From an uncultured Acidobacteriota bacterium (GTDB lineage: Bacteria; Pseudomonadota; Alphaproteobacteria; Caulobacterales; Hyphomonadaceae), in the NCBI GenBank assembly GCA_937881755.1, contig CALGEF010000196.1, positions 1 through 35,370 on the forward strand: a DNA stretch of 35,370 nucleotides, written 5' to 3'. Position 1 is the stretch's first letter. Each line of letters begins with the position of its first letter. The notes under the pieces are model-generated. The model made no database searches, was not told the origin of the DNA, and was given only the letters and a program-made list of their open reading frames with translations. Shown here in pieces: positions 7,613 through 17,360 of the stretch. The translations under genes were made by a program, and so were the position numbers.

Positions 7613-9637
7613 ATGACCGTTCTCGACCGACTTGTCTCCGGCTGGAAAGCCTGGATCATCCTGTTCCTGCTGACCTTTTGCGCCGCTGCGCCGGGCGTTT
7701 TCCTGCTGCCGGCGCTGGACCGCGACGAGAGCCGCTTTGCGCAGGCCTCAAAGGAGATGCTGGAGGAGAACAATTACATCGTCATCCAGTACCAGGACGA
7801 GCTGCGCAACAAGAAGCCGGCGGGTATCCATTGGCTGCAGGCGGGGTCCACGGCGATCTTCACCGGGCCTGAAGCCAGGCAGATCTGGACCTACCGGGTG
7901 CCGAGCTGGCTCGGCGCGGCGTTCGCCACGCTCGCCTGTTTCTGGGCCGGTATTGCGCTGATCGGGCGGCGCGCCGCCTTCCTCGGCGCGGCGCTGTTCG
8001 GGGCCACGCTGCTGCTGACTTCCGAGGCGCATATCTCAAAGACCGACGGGGTGCTGGTGTTCCTCACGACGCTCGGTATCGGCGCGCTCGGGCGGCTTTA
8101 TCTGGGCACCTCCAGACCGGGCCGGATGGCGTTCCTCGTCTGGCTGACGGTCAGCGCTTCATTCCTGATCAAGGGGCCGGTGACGATGATGGTGGTCGCC
8201 TATGCTGGGCTCGGCGCCTTTGTCTGGGCCCGCGCGGCGCAGGGCAGAGGCGGGGACTGGTGGCGCCCGCTGGCGGACTGGAAAGGCCCGGCGCTGTTCG
8301 TCGCAATGGTGCTGCCCTGGTTCCTGTGGATCCAGGCAGCGACCGATGGCCAGTATATCGAAGGCGCGGTTGGCAAGGACCTGAAGGACAAGTTCACCGG
8401 TGCCTCTGAAGGCCATGGCGGCTGGTTCCTCTACCACCTCTCGCACATCCCGGCCTGGTTCTTCCCGGCAACGCTGCTGTTCGTGGCCGGGCTTGTGGCC
8501 TCAGTGAAACAGGTCGCCGGGGCAGGGGGCGTAAACACCGCGCCGGTGCGCCGGTACGCGATCGCGGGCCTTGCGATCTTCGCGGTGCTGGCGGCGCTCA
8601 ATTACGGTCTCGCGCTGGTGCCGGCGTTCGAGGCGGGCAGTGTGGCCGAAACCCTCCGTACACTGAAGCCGCTGCCGGCCTGGCCATTCCTGTTCATCGC
8701 GGCGGTCTGGTTGATGTCACGCGATGTGCCGGGTGGAGCGGAGGCGTCGGACGAGACCAGGGGCCTGCGCCTTCTGCTCGCCTGGGGCGTGCTGACCTAT
8801 GCCTTCTTCGAACTGATGCCGACGCTGCTCAGCCACTACATTCTCCCGGCCTATCCGGCGTTCGGCCTGCTCTGCGGTTATGCCGCGGTGCGGCTGATGG
8901 ACGGGGCGAAGCTGCCGGTGTCGAGCGCGGCGGGCATGGTGCTGTTTGCGCTAGGCGCGGTCGTGTTGCTCGCCGCGTCATTTCCGGGCGTGACGACCAG
9001 CCTGATGGCAGAGACGGCGGGCGATTTCCGGACGGTTTCGGCCGAAGAAGTGCTGGCGGCCTGGAGGCCGTACCGGGACTATCCGGTATGGTTCTGGTGG
9101 GGCGGCTTCGTGCTCGCAGGCCTGGCGCTGGTGGAGCTGGCACGGCGGCATGTGACCGCCTCGATCCTGCTGGCCATTGTCTCCAGCATAGCGCTCGGCT
9201 GGCATATCCGCATCAACATGCTGCCAAGCCAGGTCTGGGTGCAGCCGACTGAGACGGCGCGGCTCGCGCTGGAAGACGTCTGCGGTGTTCCCGGTGAGGA
9301 CGATCTGTGCAACGTCAGGACGCCGGAGCGCGTGCTGGCGCTCGGCTATGCGGAGCCGTCCTATGTGATGACGCTCGGCACGCAGAACCTGCATCCGCCG
9401 CAGACGCCGCTTGACCTGCCGGTGGACGCGGCCGCCTATCCGGTCGTCTACCTGCTGAATTTCGAGGACCGGAAAGCGAAAGAGCCGATCACCGACACGG
9501 CGGCGCGCCTGCGCGCACAGGCGACAAGCCTCGGCGCGTGCCTGACAGAAGGGGCGTCGTACTATGCGCTGAATTATTCCAACGGAGACCCGGTGCATTT
9601 CCGCGCCTGGCGGTTCGACCGGGGTGGTTGTCCGTAG
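7613..9637 (+). CDS. ArnT/PMT-like (GT83-like) membrane glycosyltransferase
   Basis: LPALDRDESRFAQASKEMLEENNYIVIQYQDELRNKKPAGIHWLQA is the ArnT-like N-terminal signature; many TM segments. Start chosen at 7613. Confidence 0.9.
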   Translation: MTVLDRLVSGWKAWIILFLLTFCAAAPGVFLLPALDRDESRFAQASKEMLEENNYIVIQYQDELRNKKPAGIHWLQAGSTAIFTGPEARQIWTYRVPSWLGAAFATLACFWAGIALIGRRAAFLGAALFGATLLLTSEAHISKTDGVLVFLTTLGIGALGRLYLGTSRPGRMAFLVWLTVSASFLIKGPVTMMVVAYAGLGAFVWARAAQGRGGDWWRPLADWKGPALFVAMVLPWFLWIQAATDGQYIEGAVGKDLKDKFTGASEGHGGWFLYHLSHIPAWFFPATLLFVAGLVASVKQVAGAGGVNTAPVRRYAIAGLAIFAVLAALNYGLALVPAFEAGSVAETLRTLKPLPAWPFLFIAAVWLMSRDVPGGAEASDETRGLRLLLAWGVLTYAFFELMPTLLSHYILPAYPAFGLLCGYAAVRLMDGAKLPVSSAAGMVLFALGAVVLLAASFPGVTTSLMAETAGDFRTVSAEEVLAAWRPYRDYPVWFWWGGFVLAGLALVELARRHVTASILLAIVSSIALGWHIRINMLPSQVWVQPTETARLALEDVCGVPGEDDLCNVRTPERVLALGYAEPSYVMTLGTQNLHPPQTPLDLPVDAAAYPVVYLLNFEDRKAKEPITDTAARLRAQATSLGACLTEGASYYALNYSNGDPVHFRAWRFDRGGCP

Positions 9638-9700
9638 CCGGACTTTTAGCTGGTCGCAGCGCTTTCGCGCAAGACCGCGCACACTGTTGCGCGCGCTGCT

Positions 9701-10264
9701 TCAGCCTTCCAGCTCCACATCCCAGTAGAGATAGTCCATCCAGGTTTCGTGCAGGTGGTTTGGCGGGAATTTGCGGCCGATGTCCTGCAGCTGGTAATTG
9801 TTCGGGCGGTAGGGTTTGCGCTGCAGGTCGAGATGGCTTTCGCGCAGCAGGCGGCTGCCCTTGGCGAGATTGCAGGGGCTGCAGGCGGTGACGATGTTGT
9901 CCCAGGTCGTGCGCCCGCCGCGCGAGCGGGGGATCACGTGGTCGAAGGTCAGGTGTTCCTGCGCGCCGCAATAGGCGCAGGCAAAACCGTCCCGCAGGAA
10001 CACGTTGAAGCGCGTGAAAGCCGGCGGGCGGTCCTGTCGCACGAAGTCGCGCAGCGCGATGACGGAAGGCAGGCGCAGCTCCCGGCTGGGGGAGCGCACA
10101 ACGCAGTCATACTCGGCGACGATGTCCACCCGGTCGAGGAAGACGGCTTTCACCACTTCCTGCCAGGGCCAGAGGGACAGGGGATAATAGGACAGCGGCC
10201 TGAAATCCGCATTCAGGACGAGGGCGGGCCGGCCATGCGGCGGCAGGGAAACGACTTCAGTCAT
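9701..10264 (-). CDS. HNH endonuclease family protein
   Basis: FLRDGFACAYCGAQEHLTFDHVIPRSRGGRTTWDNIVTACSPCNLAKGSRL. Confidence 0.93.
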   Translation of the reverse strand: MTEVVSLPPHGRPALVLNADFRPLSYYPLSLWPWQEVVKAVFLDRVDIVAEYDCVVRSPSRELRLPSVIALRDFVRQDRPPAFTRFNVFLRDGFACAYCGAQEHLTFDHVIPRSRGGRTTWDNIVTACSPCNLAKGSRLLRESHLDLQRKPYRPNNYQLQDIGRKFPPNHLHETWMDYLYWDVELEG

Positions 10265-10414
10265 GCCAGCCTCCCGGGCCGCGTGATCGGGTGAAATCCG
10301 TGCAAATCCTACAGAAGACGCGCTCTCCTTGCTTGTCGCGACCAGTGTCTAAACGATTCCTTTCATAAGATTATGACAGCCGGGCATGAACGCAAGGGGT
10401 GCGGCTCAGGCGCC

Positions 10415-11053
10415 TCAGGGCGCAGTATCGCCGGCCCGGTCCACATGCAGCCAGCCCCAGAGAAGGTGTGCGGCGACGCCCCGGTACGGGCGCCAGCGTT
10501 CGGCATGGGCGGTGAAGGCCTTCGCGGTCATGCGCGTGTCGCAGGCGCCGAGCCGCTTGTGGGCCTCCATCAGGCCGACATCGGCGGTGGGGAAGGCGTC
10601 CAGTGCGCCGGCGGCGTAGAGGAGGACGAGCTCCGCCGTCCAGGGCCCGATGCCCCGCACCGCCAGCAGTTCGGCGCGCGCCTCATCCAGCGGCGCGGCG
10701 CAGACGCGGGCGAGGTCAAGCCGGCCGGAGACCACCGCCTGCGCAATCGAGATCAGGTGCGCCACTTTCGGGCGGGACATGCCGCACAGCCGGACTGCTT
10801 CGGGATCGGCGGCCAGCATCGCTTCGGCAGTCACCTCGCCGAGATGCGCTTCGACCCGCGACCATATGGCGGCAGCGGCGGACAGCGAGATCTGCTGGTG
10901 CGAGATCATCCGGCCCAGCATCGCATAGCCCGGGTCCTGATAGCGCCAGACGGGGATGGCGATCACCTCATAGGCGCGGGCGAGGGCGGGGTCGGTGGTG
11001 GCCAGATGCTCGCACGCGGCTTTCAGCGCGCGGTGCGCCGGTGCGGTGCTCAC
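10415..11053 (-). CDS. DNA-3-methyladenine glycosylase II family (AlkA/HhH-GPD)
   Basis: MISHQQISLSAAAAIWSRVE...LAVRGIGPWTAELVLLYAAGALDAFPTADVGL (HhH-GPD motif). Confidence 0.92.
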   Translation of the reverse strand: MSTAPAHRALKAACEHLATTDPALARAYEVIAIPVWRYQDPGYAMLGRMISHQQISLSAAAAIWSRVEAHLGEVTAEAMLAADPEAVRLCGMSRPKVAHLISIAQAVVSGRLDLARVCAAPLDEARAELLAVRGIGPWTAELVLLYAAGALDAFPTADVGLMEAHKRLGACDTRMTAKAFTAHAERWRPYRGVAAHLLWGWLHVDRAGDTAP

Positions 11054-11793
11054 CCCGGGGCCTTCGCTGCCTGCAGCGCGCGACCTTCGGCGATCAGGCG
11101 GTTGGAGGCGGTCTCGAGATCGTTCTCCAGCCGCGCCATCAGCGCCTTGCGGTCAAGGCCGCCGGGGATGGCGGGCAGCACCTCGTAGACGATCAGCCCA
11201 GGCTTGAACCGTGTGCCCTTGGCCGGCCAGCAGAGGCCGGCATTGGTGGCCACCGGGATGATCGGCACACCGAGCGCCTTGTTCATTGCCGAAATGCCGG
11301 CGGGCTGGTAATCCGGCGCTGCGTTCGGATCGCGGCGGGTGCCTTCCGGGAAGATCACGATCGTGCGTTTCTGGGCGGCCCGCTTCCTGGCGGCCTCGAC
11401 CATCGCCTTCAGCGTCTTGGTGGTGCCCGCGCGGTCGATCGCGATCATGCCGGTGCTCATCGCGTACCAGCCGAGGAAAGGCGTCCACGCCAGTTCCTTC
11501 TTCAGGATATGGCACGGCTCCCGCGTGGCGATGAAGGGGATGAACACGTCGAGCATGCAATGATGCTTGCCAGCGTAGATGGCGGGGCCGGGGACGACAT
11601 GTTCGCGGCCGCGGATTTCCGTACGGATGCCGCAGATCCAGTGCAGGCCGAAGCGGATGATCTCGCCGTAGAAGCCGATGGCTTTCAGGGTGACCACGCG
11701 CGGCATCATGAGCGTCGGCAGGTACAGGACGCCGACGATCGCCATCCAGCCGTAGAGCCAGAGCAGGAAGAGATAGGATCGGAGCATCTGCAT
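11050..11793 (-). CDS. plsC: 1-acyl-sn-glycerol-3-phosphate acyltransferase
   Basis: AGKHHCMLDVFIPF variant of HxxxxD; IVIFPEGTRRDPNAAPDYQPAG; 4-bp overlap with the glycosylase gene. Confidence 0.92.
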   Translation of the reverse strand: MQMLRSYLFLLWLYGWMAIVGVLYLPTLMMPRVVTLKAIGFYGEIIRFGLHWICGIRTEIRGREHVVPGPAIYAGKHHCMLDVFIPFIATREPCHILKKELAWTPFLGWYAMSTGMIAIDRAGTTKTLKAMVEAARKRAAQKRTIVIFPEGTRRDPNAAPDYQPAGISAMNKALGVPIIPVATNAGLCWPAKGTRFKPGLIVYEVLPAIPGGLDRKALMARLENDLETASNRLIAEGRALQAAKAPG

Positions 11794-11829
11794 CAGGTCC
11801 GGCTCTAGCGCCTTGTCAGGGCTGCGTCA

Positions 11830-12702
11830 CTACATGACGGACCGGAGTGACCGCATGACGGTGATCCCGGCGGCCAGCCGGGCAGCGAGGCCTGCAATCA
11901 CCGGTGTCACCACCAGAACCGCCAGGTCCGGGAAATCGAGCGACAATTGCGGCAGGAGGCCAGATCGCTCTGCGCCGGAGCGTCCCAGAGTGATCAGGAT
12001 GGCCACGCTGGCCAGCGCCAGGAGCGCACCAACTGTGCCGGCGCGCAGACCCAGCAGCCAGAAACGGCGCTCGAACAGGCCGGCAATGAACCGGTCTTTG
12101 GCCCCGGCCACGTGCAGCACGTCCACAATATCGCGCCGGGCCAGCAGGGCGGCATGGGTCGCGAAGGCGATCACCGCAATAGCGGTGGCAGACAGCAGCG
12201 CGACGATGGAGAGCGCGGCGATGCGCGAGATCGACAGCATGCGGCGCACATCGCCGGCCCATTCGGCGTGCGCGTCAACCGCTCCGGTGTGCCCCGCGTC
12301 ATGCAGCGCCGTGCTGATCCTCGCCCCTAGGCCTTCGGCGTCCGCGGCGCCGGTCACCGCGATCAGGCGGGGCACGGGCAGGTCGGCGGGCAGGCCGCTC
12401 TTGCCGAAATTGGGCTCCAGCAGCGCATTGATCTCGGCGTCGCTGAAGGCGCGGGCGGTGATCACGCCGTCCAGCCCCGACAGCAGGCGCGCGGCTTCAT
12501 CGGCGGCGGTTGCGTCGGCGCCGGAGAGGGACACAGTGTATTCGCCCTCGACCTGCGCCGTCCAGGCCCGGGCGGCGCCATAGGTGGATTTCGCCGACAG
12601 GGCAGCGAGGGCGGCCAGGAAGCAGAGCGCGCCGACGACAAAGAACAGGGCGGCCTCGCGGGCATCCTCCAGCGGCAGAAGGGAATTCTCGCGTGGTTTC
12701 AT
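11830..12702 (-). CDS. ftsX: Cell division protein FtsX
   Basis: FtsX/permease topology, immediately downstream of and overlapping ftsE; VHVAGAKDRFI-like segment (LHVAGAKDRFIAGLFERRF). Confidence 0.9.
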   Translation of the reverse strand: MKPRENSLLPLEDAREAALFFVVGALCFLAALAALSAKSTYGAARAWTAQVEGEYTVSLSGADATAADEAARLLSGLDGVITARAFSDAEINALLEPNFGKSGLPADLPVPRLIAVTGAADAEGLGARISTALHDAGHTGAVDAHAEWAGDVRRMLSISRIAALSIVALLSATAIAVIAFATHAALLARRDIVDVLHVAGAKDRFIAGLFERRFWLLGLRAGTVGALLALASVAILITLGRSGAERSGLLPQLSLDFPDLAVLVVTPVIAGLAARLAAGITVMRSLRSVM

Positions 12703-13451
12703 CGCATCGCCCTCAGGGGATCGGTGCGGCGGCGGGCGGTGGGGGCCCCCTCGCCGTTTTCCTGAACCAGCATGCCGTCGGCGAGCCGGTAGACCGGCGC
12801 GTCGATCTGGCGGATCAGGCCAAGGTCGTGGGTGGCGATCACCACGGTCGTGCCGAGGCGCTTGTTGAGCTCGTAGAAAAGCCGCATCAGGCGGGCCGCC
12901 ATGTCGGGGTCGACGTTGCCGGTCGGCTCGTCGGCGATCAGCAGGTTCGGCTGCGTCACCACGGCGCGCGCGATGGCGACGCGTTGCTGCTCACCGCCGG
13001 ACAGGGTTTCCGGGCGCTTGTGAAGGCGCTCGCCGAGGCCGACCCAGCGCAGCAGCTCCTCGACATCGCGGCGGTACTGGCTCTCCTTGCGGCCCATCAC
13101 CCGCAGGGGGAGGGCGACGTTCTCGTAGGCCGTCAGATGGTTGAGCAGGCGGAATTCCTGGAACACGACGCCCACGCGGCGCCGCATCGCCGACAGTTCA
13201 TCCCGGGAAAGCCGGCCGGTGGGGCGCCCGAAAAGCGAGACTTCGCCCCGCGAGGGCGGCTGCGCCAGATAAAGCAGCTTCAGCAGGCTGGACTTACCTG
13301 CCCCCGAGGCGCCGGTCAGGAAGCTGAAGCTGGCGGGTTTCAGGACGAGATCAATCCCGCTAAGGATTTCCTCGGTCGAATCGTAGCGAAGGGACACGCC
13401 GTCCAGGTGGACGGCAGCCTCATCAAACATGTCCGGGCGAAGCTGGGTCAT
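12699..13451 (-). CDS. ftsE: Cell division ATP-binding protein FtsE
   Basis: Walker [66 protein letters not shown]. Confidence 0.95.
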   Translation of the reverse strand: MTQLRPDMFDEAAVHLDGVSLRYDSTEEILSGIDLVLKPASFSFLTGASGAGKSSLLKLLYLAQPPSRGEVSLFGRPTGRLSRDELSAMRRRVGVVFQEFRLLNHLTAYENVALPLRVMGRKESQYRRDVEELLRWVGLGERLHKRPETLSGGEQQRVAIARAVVTQPNLLIADEPTGNVDPDMAARLMRLFYELNKRLGTTVVIATHDLGLIRQIDAPVYRLADGMLVQENGEGAPTARRRTDPLRAMR

Positions 13452-13510
13452 GGTGCGGGGGTCCGGGTTACGAAGTGGGCCAAAGGGGCAGCAGCCGGAA
13501 AGACGACGGA

Positions 13511-14248
13511 ATGATCCTTATCTGTCCTTCTTGCAGCACGCATTATTTCGCCGATGACTCAACAATCGGTGAAAGCGGACGAACTGTTAAATGCGCGGCC
13601 TGCGGGCATTCCTGGTTCGTGCAGCCGAAATCGCTGGCAGAAGGCAAGCCGGCGGCGCCTGCGCACGAGATTTACCGCGAACGTCTGCGCGAGCAGCGGC
13701 GCGAGAAAAGCCGCGTCGCCGCCGCGTTTTCGTGGGTGCTGGTCGGGGGCCTGTTTGCGGGCGCGACCTTCGCGGCCTTCATGTTCCGCAATGACGTCGT
13801 GAAGGTCTGGCCGCAATCGGCCGCAGCCTACAAGCTGGCCGGCCTGGATGTGAACCGGTTCGGGCTCGACTTTGCTGATATCGAACGCGCGCGGACGTTC
13901 AATGATACGATCCCGGTCGTCACAGTCACCGGCCGGGCTGTGAACGTCGCGAATTCAGCCGTCGAGACACCCGGCGTGCGCGTCGACCTGCGCGACGAGG
14001 CGGGCAAGATCGTCGCCACCGAATACAGTTTTGTCACGCCGGGCGAACTCGAACGAGGCGCTTCCGGCCAGTTCGGTGTCGTCGTCGAGCCGGCCCCGGT
14101 TGAGAGTTTTGAGGTCGCCGTCAGTTTCGTCGAACGCTCCGCCGTGCCGAATGAGCCGCCTACGGAGGAGTTGCCGCCGCTGACGGACGAGCCGCTTCCG
14201 GTGGCCGAAGACGAAGGTATTGTGCCAGCTACCGAGGATCCCCTCTGA
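13511..14248 (+). CDS. MJ0042-type zinc-ribbon membrane protein with DUF3426-like C-terminus
   Basis: MILICPSCSTHYFADDSTIGESGRTVKCAACGHSWFVQP zinc ribbon; single TM FSWVLVGGLFAGATFAAFMF; divergent from ftsE. Confidence 0.9.
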   Translation: MILICPSCSTHYFADDSTIGESGRTVKCAACGHSWFVQPKSLAEGKPAAPAHEIYRERLREQRREKSRVAAAFSWVLVGGLFAGATFAAFMFRNDVVKVWPQSAAAYKLAGLDVNRFGLDFADIERARTFNDTIPVVTVTGRAVNVANSAVETPGVRVDLRDEAGKIVATEYSFVTPGELERGASGQFGVVVEPAPVESFEVAVSFVERSAVPNEPPTEELPPLTDEPLPVAEDEGIVPATEDPL

Positions 14249-14250
14249 CC

Positions 14251-14799
14251 ATGCAAGCCCCTACGCCTCTCGCTCCGATGCCCAGGATCGATGTGATCCT
14301 CTCCGAGGCGGACCTTATGGCCCGTGTGGACGCTCTGGCAGACCGGCTCGTGCCGCGCCTTACCGGCGACTGGACGGCGGTGTCGATCCTGATCGGCGCG
14401 ACGCCCTTCACCAGCGACCTGATGAAGGCGCTGGCCCGGCGCGGTGTGCATCCGGTGCTGGATGTGCTCTGGCTAGAAAGCTACCGCGATGCGCGGGAAA
14501 GTTCGGGCCGGGTGGTCGTGCGCGCGGATGTCTCGCGCCCCGTCGAAGGGCGCGGGATGCTGCTGATCGATGACGTGTTCGATACTGGCCGCACGCTTGA
14601 TTTCGCCAGGCAGCACCTGATCGCCAAGGGCGCGCGTGAAGTGCTCACCGTGGCGCTGACGCAGAAGCCCTGGGCGCCGCGCGGGGCCGAAGGCGTGGAC
14701 TTCTGCGCATTCGATGCGCCGGGCCGTTTCCTCGTCGGTTACGGCATGGACGATGCGGGCCTGTACCGGGGCCTGCCGTATATCGGCGCGCTGGACTGA
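14251..14799 (+). CDS. hpt: Hypoxanthine phosphoribosyltransferase-like
   Basis: VSILIGATPFTSDLMKAL; VLLIDDVFDTGRTL-type PRPP motif (GMLLIDDVFDTGRTLDFARQHL); DFCAFDAPGRFLVGYGMDDAGLYRGLPYIG. Confidence 0.92.
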   Translation: MQAPTPLAPMPRIDVILSEADLMARVDALADRLVPRLTGDWTAVSILIGATPFTSDLMKALARRGVHPVLDVLWLESYRDARESSGRVVVRADVSRPVEGRGMLLIDDVFDTGRTLDFARQHLIAKGAREVLTVALTQKPWAPRGAEGVDFCAFDAPGRFLVGYGMDDAGLYRGLPYIGALD

Positions 14800-14904
14800 G
14801 CGGCTAAGCCTCGACCACCCCGCTTCTGCCTGTCAGCGCGGTTCCAGAGTTTATCAGCCATTCTCAGCGCTTCGCAGAAACCGTCGCGATTTTCTCAACG
14901 CGTC

Positions 14905-15297
14905 TCAGTTTAGCGCGTACCAGACGCAGGCGCCGGCGGTGATCAGGATGACAATCAGCGACAGCAGCGTGCCAATTGTACGGCCGACGCCGGCGCCCGG
15001 CATGCCGCCCAGCCCGACAGCATGCAGTACACGGCCAATCAGGAACGTCGCCCCCAGTGCGTGAATCAGCAGGACCGGCGCTTCCAGAAGGCCGAGGCCC
15101 ACCAGTCCGAACAGCAGGACCGGGACATCTTCCACCGCGTTGCCCTGAACCCGGATGGCGCGCTGCATCGCCTCGTCATTGCCGTCACCGAGATTGATCT
15201 TCTTCGAGGCGCGCACCCGCCCCACATTCAGTTTCAGGATCATCATCAGCAGGCCGAACAGGCCTATATAAAGGGTAGTGGCGGCGATGGGGGTCAT
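14905..15297 (-). CDS. MAPEG family membrane protein
   Basis: MTPIAATTLYIGLFGLLMMILKLNVGRVRASKKINLGDGNDEAMQRAIRVQGNAVEDVPVLLFGL: typical MAPEG RxQxNxxE-like motif. Confidence 0.9.
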   Translation of the reverse strand: MTPIAATTLYIGLFGLLMMILKLNVGRVRASKKINLGDGNDEAMQRAIRVQGNAVEDVPVLLFGLVGLGLLEAPVLLIHALGATFLIGRVLHAVGLGGMPGAGVGRTIGTLLSLIVILITAGACVWYALN

Positions 15298-15362
15298 GGA
15301 CGTATCCTTGTGAAGCACGGCGATATTAGCGTGCTTCGCCTGAAGCGCCAGACACCGTCACG

Positions 15363-15836
15363 CTACCACGCCCCCACATTTGGCGCACTCGCCCAGGGTT
15401 CCTTCGGCGGCTGAGGTTTGCCCTTCTGGAGCAGTTCGACCGAGATGCCGTCCGGGGAGCGTATGAAGGTCATCCGGCCGTCGCGCGGCGGGCGGGAAAT
15501 GGTGACGCCGAGATCGGCGAAGCGCTGGGTGGCGGCGTAGATATCGTCGACCTGATAGGCGAGGTGGCCGAAATTTCGCCCGCCGGAATAGTCCTTCTCG
15601 TCCCAGTTCCAGGTCAGTTCGATCATCGGGATGTTGAGCGAGGTCGGCGAGGCGCCGGCGGGAACCCCGCCGCCGCGTTCGATGTCGGAAGGGGCGGCGA
15701 GGAAGACCAGCGTGAAGCGCCCGGCCTCGTTGTCGTAGCGTGTCACTTCAGCGAGGCCGAGGCCGTCGCAGAAGAAGCGTTTGGCCGCGTCAATATCGCT
15801 GACGCGCACCATCGTGTGCAGGAATTCAACGCTCAT
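15363..15836 (-). CDS. Glyoxalase/lactoylglutathione lyase family (VOC)
   Basis: FLHTMVRVSDIDAAKRFFCDGLGLAEVTRYDNEAGRFTLVFLAAPSD...ELTWNWDEKDYSGGRNFGHLAYQVDDIYA. Start chosen at 15836. Confidence 0.92.
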   Translation of the reverse strand: MSVEFLHTMVRVSDIDAAKRFFCDGLGLAEVTRYDNEAGRFTLVFLAAPSDIERGGGVPAGASPTSLNIPMIELTWNWDEKDYSGGRNFGHLAYQVDDIYAATQRFADLGVTISRPPRDGRMTFIRSPDGISVELLQKGKPQPPKEPWASAPNVGAW

Positions 15837-16291
15837 GAATGGGTCTCCCGGAGGGTGCGGATCACCTGCTTGAGGTTCGGCGGCGTGAGGGTGTGATAGC
15901 GGTGCATGGCCAGCGCGAGCAGGCCCACGGTAAGGCCAAAGAAGGCCAGGAAGAAGCTGAACGTGTGGATCAGGGTGCCGACCTCGAACACGGGCGACTG
16001 GCCAGCCAGGCGCCAGAGGGCGGTCCACACCGTGTTGAACAGCGCTGACAGCGGCGCAAGCAGCAAGGTGATGAAGGCGGCGCAGGCGTAGACATAGGTG
16101 CCGCGGCGCGGACCTTCGGCCCGCAGGTAAAGGTCCGTGAATTCGGTCTCGTCGATACCCTCCGGCAGCTCGCCCGCTTTCTGGCGCGCCTTCAGGAGCT
16201 CTGGCGCGAAGGCTTTCGCTTGCTTCCAGCGCAGCGCGAGGTGGATGCCCCAGGCGGCCACAGCGACGACGAGGGCGAGATAGACATACAT
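15833..16291 (-). CDS. Small conserved membrane protein
   Basis: 152-aa ORF with three or more hydrophobic segments, 4-bp overlap with the downstream VOC gene. Confidence 0.8.
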   Translation of the reverse strand: MYVYLALVVAVAAWGIHLALRWKQAKAFAPELLKARQKAGELPEGIDETEFTDLYLRAEGPRRGTYVYACAAFITLLLAPLSALFNTVWTALWRLAGQSPVFEVGTLIHTFSFFLAFFGLTVGLLALAMHRYHTLTPPNLKQVIRTLRETHS

Positions 16292-16336
16292 GGCAGGCCG
16301 CTTTGTTCCGGGTTCGGCGCCCGGTGGCCCGTCAAT

Positions 16337-17221
16337 TCAGGCCCGGTGCGCGCGTTCGTAGACAAGCATGGCGCGCTTTCGCCCCACGCCCCAGTGATAG
16401 TTATGCAGCCGGCCATCGGCTGCAAGGGCCCGGTGGCAGGGGATGAACCAGCTGACGGGGTTGGCGCCGACGGCGGCGCCGACCGCCCGGGCGGCCTTCG
16501 GCGCCGCGACCGCGTGAGCAAGGGCGCCGTAAGTGCGGGTCTCTCCGGCCGGAATGTCGAGCAGCGCGCGCCAGACCTGCCGCCGGAAGGGCGTACCATA
16601 GAGGCAGACGGGCAGGGGCTCGCCCGCTTCAAACACGCGTGAGGCGAAGCGCTCGGCTTCGTCGTCATTGCGCCGGATCACGGCGCCTGGATAGCGCGAG
16701 GCAAGGTCCGCGAACGCGTCCGCCTCGCCGCGGCCCTGATGCACGAAGCCGGTGCGGGCTGGGGCATCTTCATCAATGAAGCCGAGCGCGACGAGGCCGC
16801 GCGGCCCGAGCAGCCAGGCGCCCGGCCCGAAGGGGGTTGGCGCGCGGCCGAGGACAAGGTCGGCGCCCTTGCCGCCGGCCTTGGCTTCGCCGGGGGTGAG
16901 GCCCTCATGGGCGATGAACAGGTCGTGCAGCCGGCCGGGACCGGAGAGGCCGGTCTCCAGCGCCGCGTCCAGTAGGCTGGCGCCGCTGCGCAAAAGGTCT
17001 CCGGCCGCGCCGTGCGCCAGAGCGCCCTGGTACTGTTTGGGGCTGATCCCGGCCCAGCGGGTGAACTCGCGCTGGAAATGGTGCGGCGAGAGGCCCATGG
17101 CCGCGGCGGCGGCTTGAAGGTCCGGCCAGTCCGGCCAGGTTTCGCCCAGCCAGTCGAGAGCTTTCGCCATCCGGTCATAAGCGCGGGCGCGTTCGTCGAG
17201 AGGGGCTTGTCCATCAAACAT
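16337..17221 (-). CDS. AraC-type HTH fused to methylated-DNA-[protein]-cysteine S-methyltransferase (Ada-like)
   Basis: AAAAMGLSPHHFQREFTRWAGISPKQY AraC HTH; TPFRRQVWRALLDIPAGETRTYGALAHAV...VGANPVSWFIPCHRALAADGRLHNYHWGVGRKRAML MGMT. Start chosen at 17221. Confidence 0.92.
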   Translation of the reverse strand: MFDGQAPLDERARAYDRMAKALDWLGETWPDWPDLQAAAAAMGLSPHHFQREFTRWAGISPKQYQGALAHGAAGDLLRSGASLLDAALETGLSGPGRLHDLFIAHEGLTPGEAKAGGKGADLVLGRAPTPFGPGAWLLGPRGLVALGFIDEDAPARTGFVHQGRGEADAFADLASRYPGAVIRRNDDEAERFASRVFEAGEPLPVCLYGTPFRRQVWRALLDIPAGETRTYGALAHAVAAPKAARAVGAAVGANPVSWFIPCHRALAADGRLHNYHWGVGRKRAMLVYERAHRA

Positions 17222-17360
17222 GGGCGTAAAATGCGCCCGCCCGGCGCGCCGCGCCACCCGTTTCTTGCTTTGCACCACAGGTGGTTTCTTTTGCCTCTTT
17301 ACGAGGGGCCGGGATCACGCAAAGTGCGCGGCTTGCATACGGGGAGGTTTGCGACACCAC

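Noticed and set aside
9656-9699. gcagcgc ... gcgctgc inverted repeat between the ArnT-like and HNH genes
   Set aside because: No T run and a 30-nt GC-rich loop; could be a weak convergent terminator but not supportable over GC-rich background.
10603-11808. 401-aa plus-strand ORF antisense to the glycosylase and plsC genes
   Set aside because: Spans two well-supported overlapping genes on the other strand; Arg/Pro/Gly-rich low-quality translation.
12510-13514. 334-aa plus-strand ORF antisense to ftsE/ftsX
   Set aside because: Antisense shadow of canonical FtsE/FtsX.
10415-17221. DNA repair 'island' idea (AlkA-family glycosylase plus Ada-like protein plus HNH nuclease nearby)
   Set aside because: Genes are separated by cell-division, purine-salvage and envelope genes; all are common solitary alphaproteobacterial genes, so a system is not supported.
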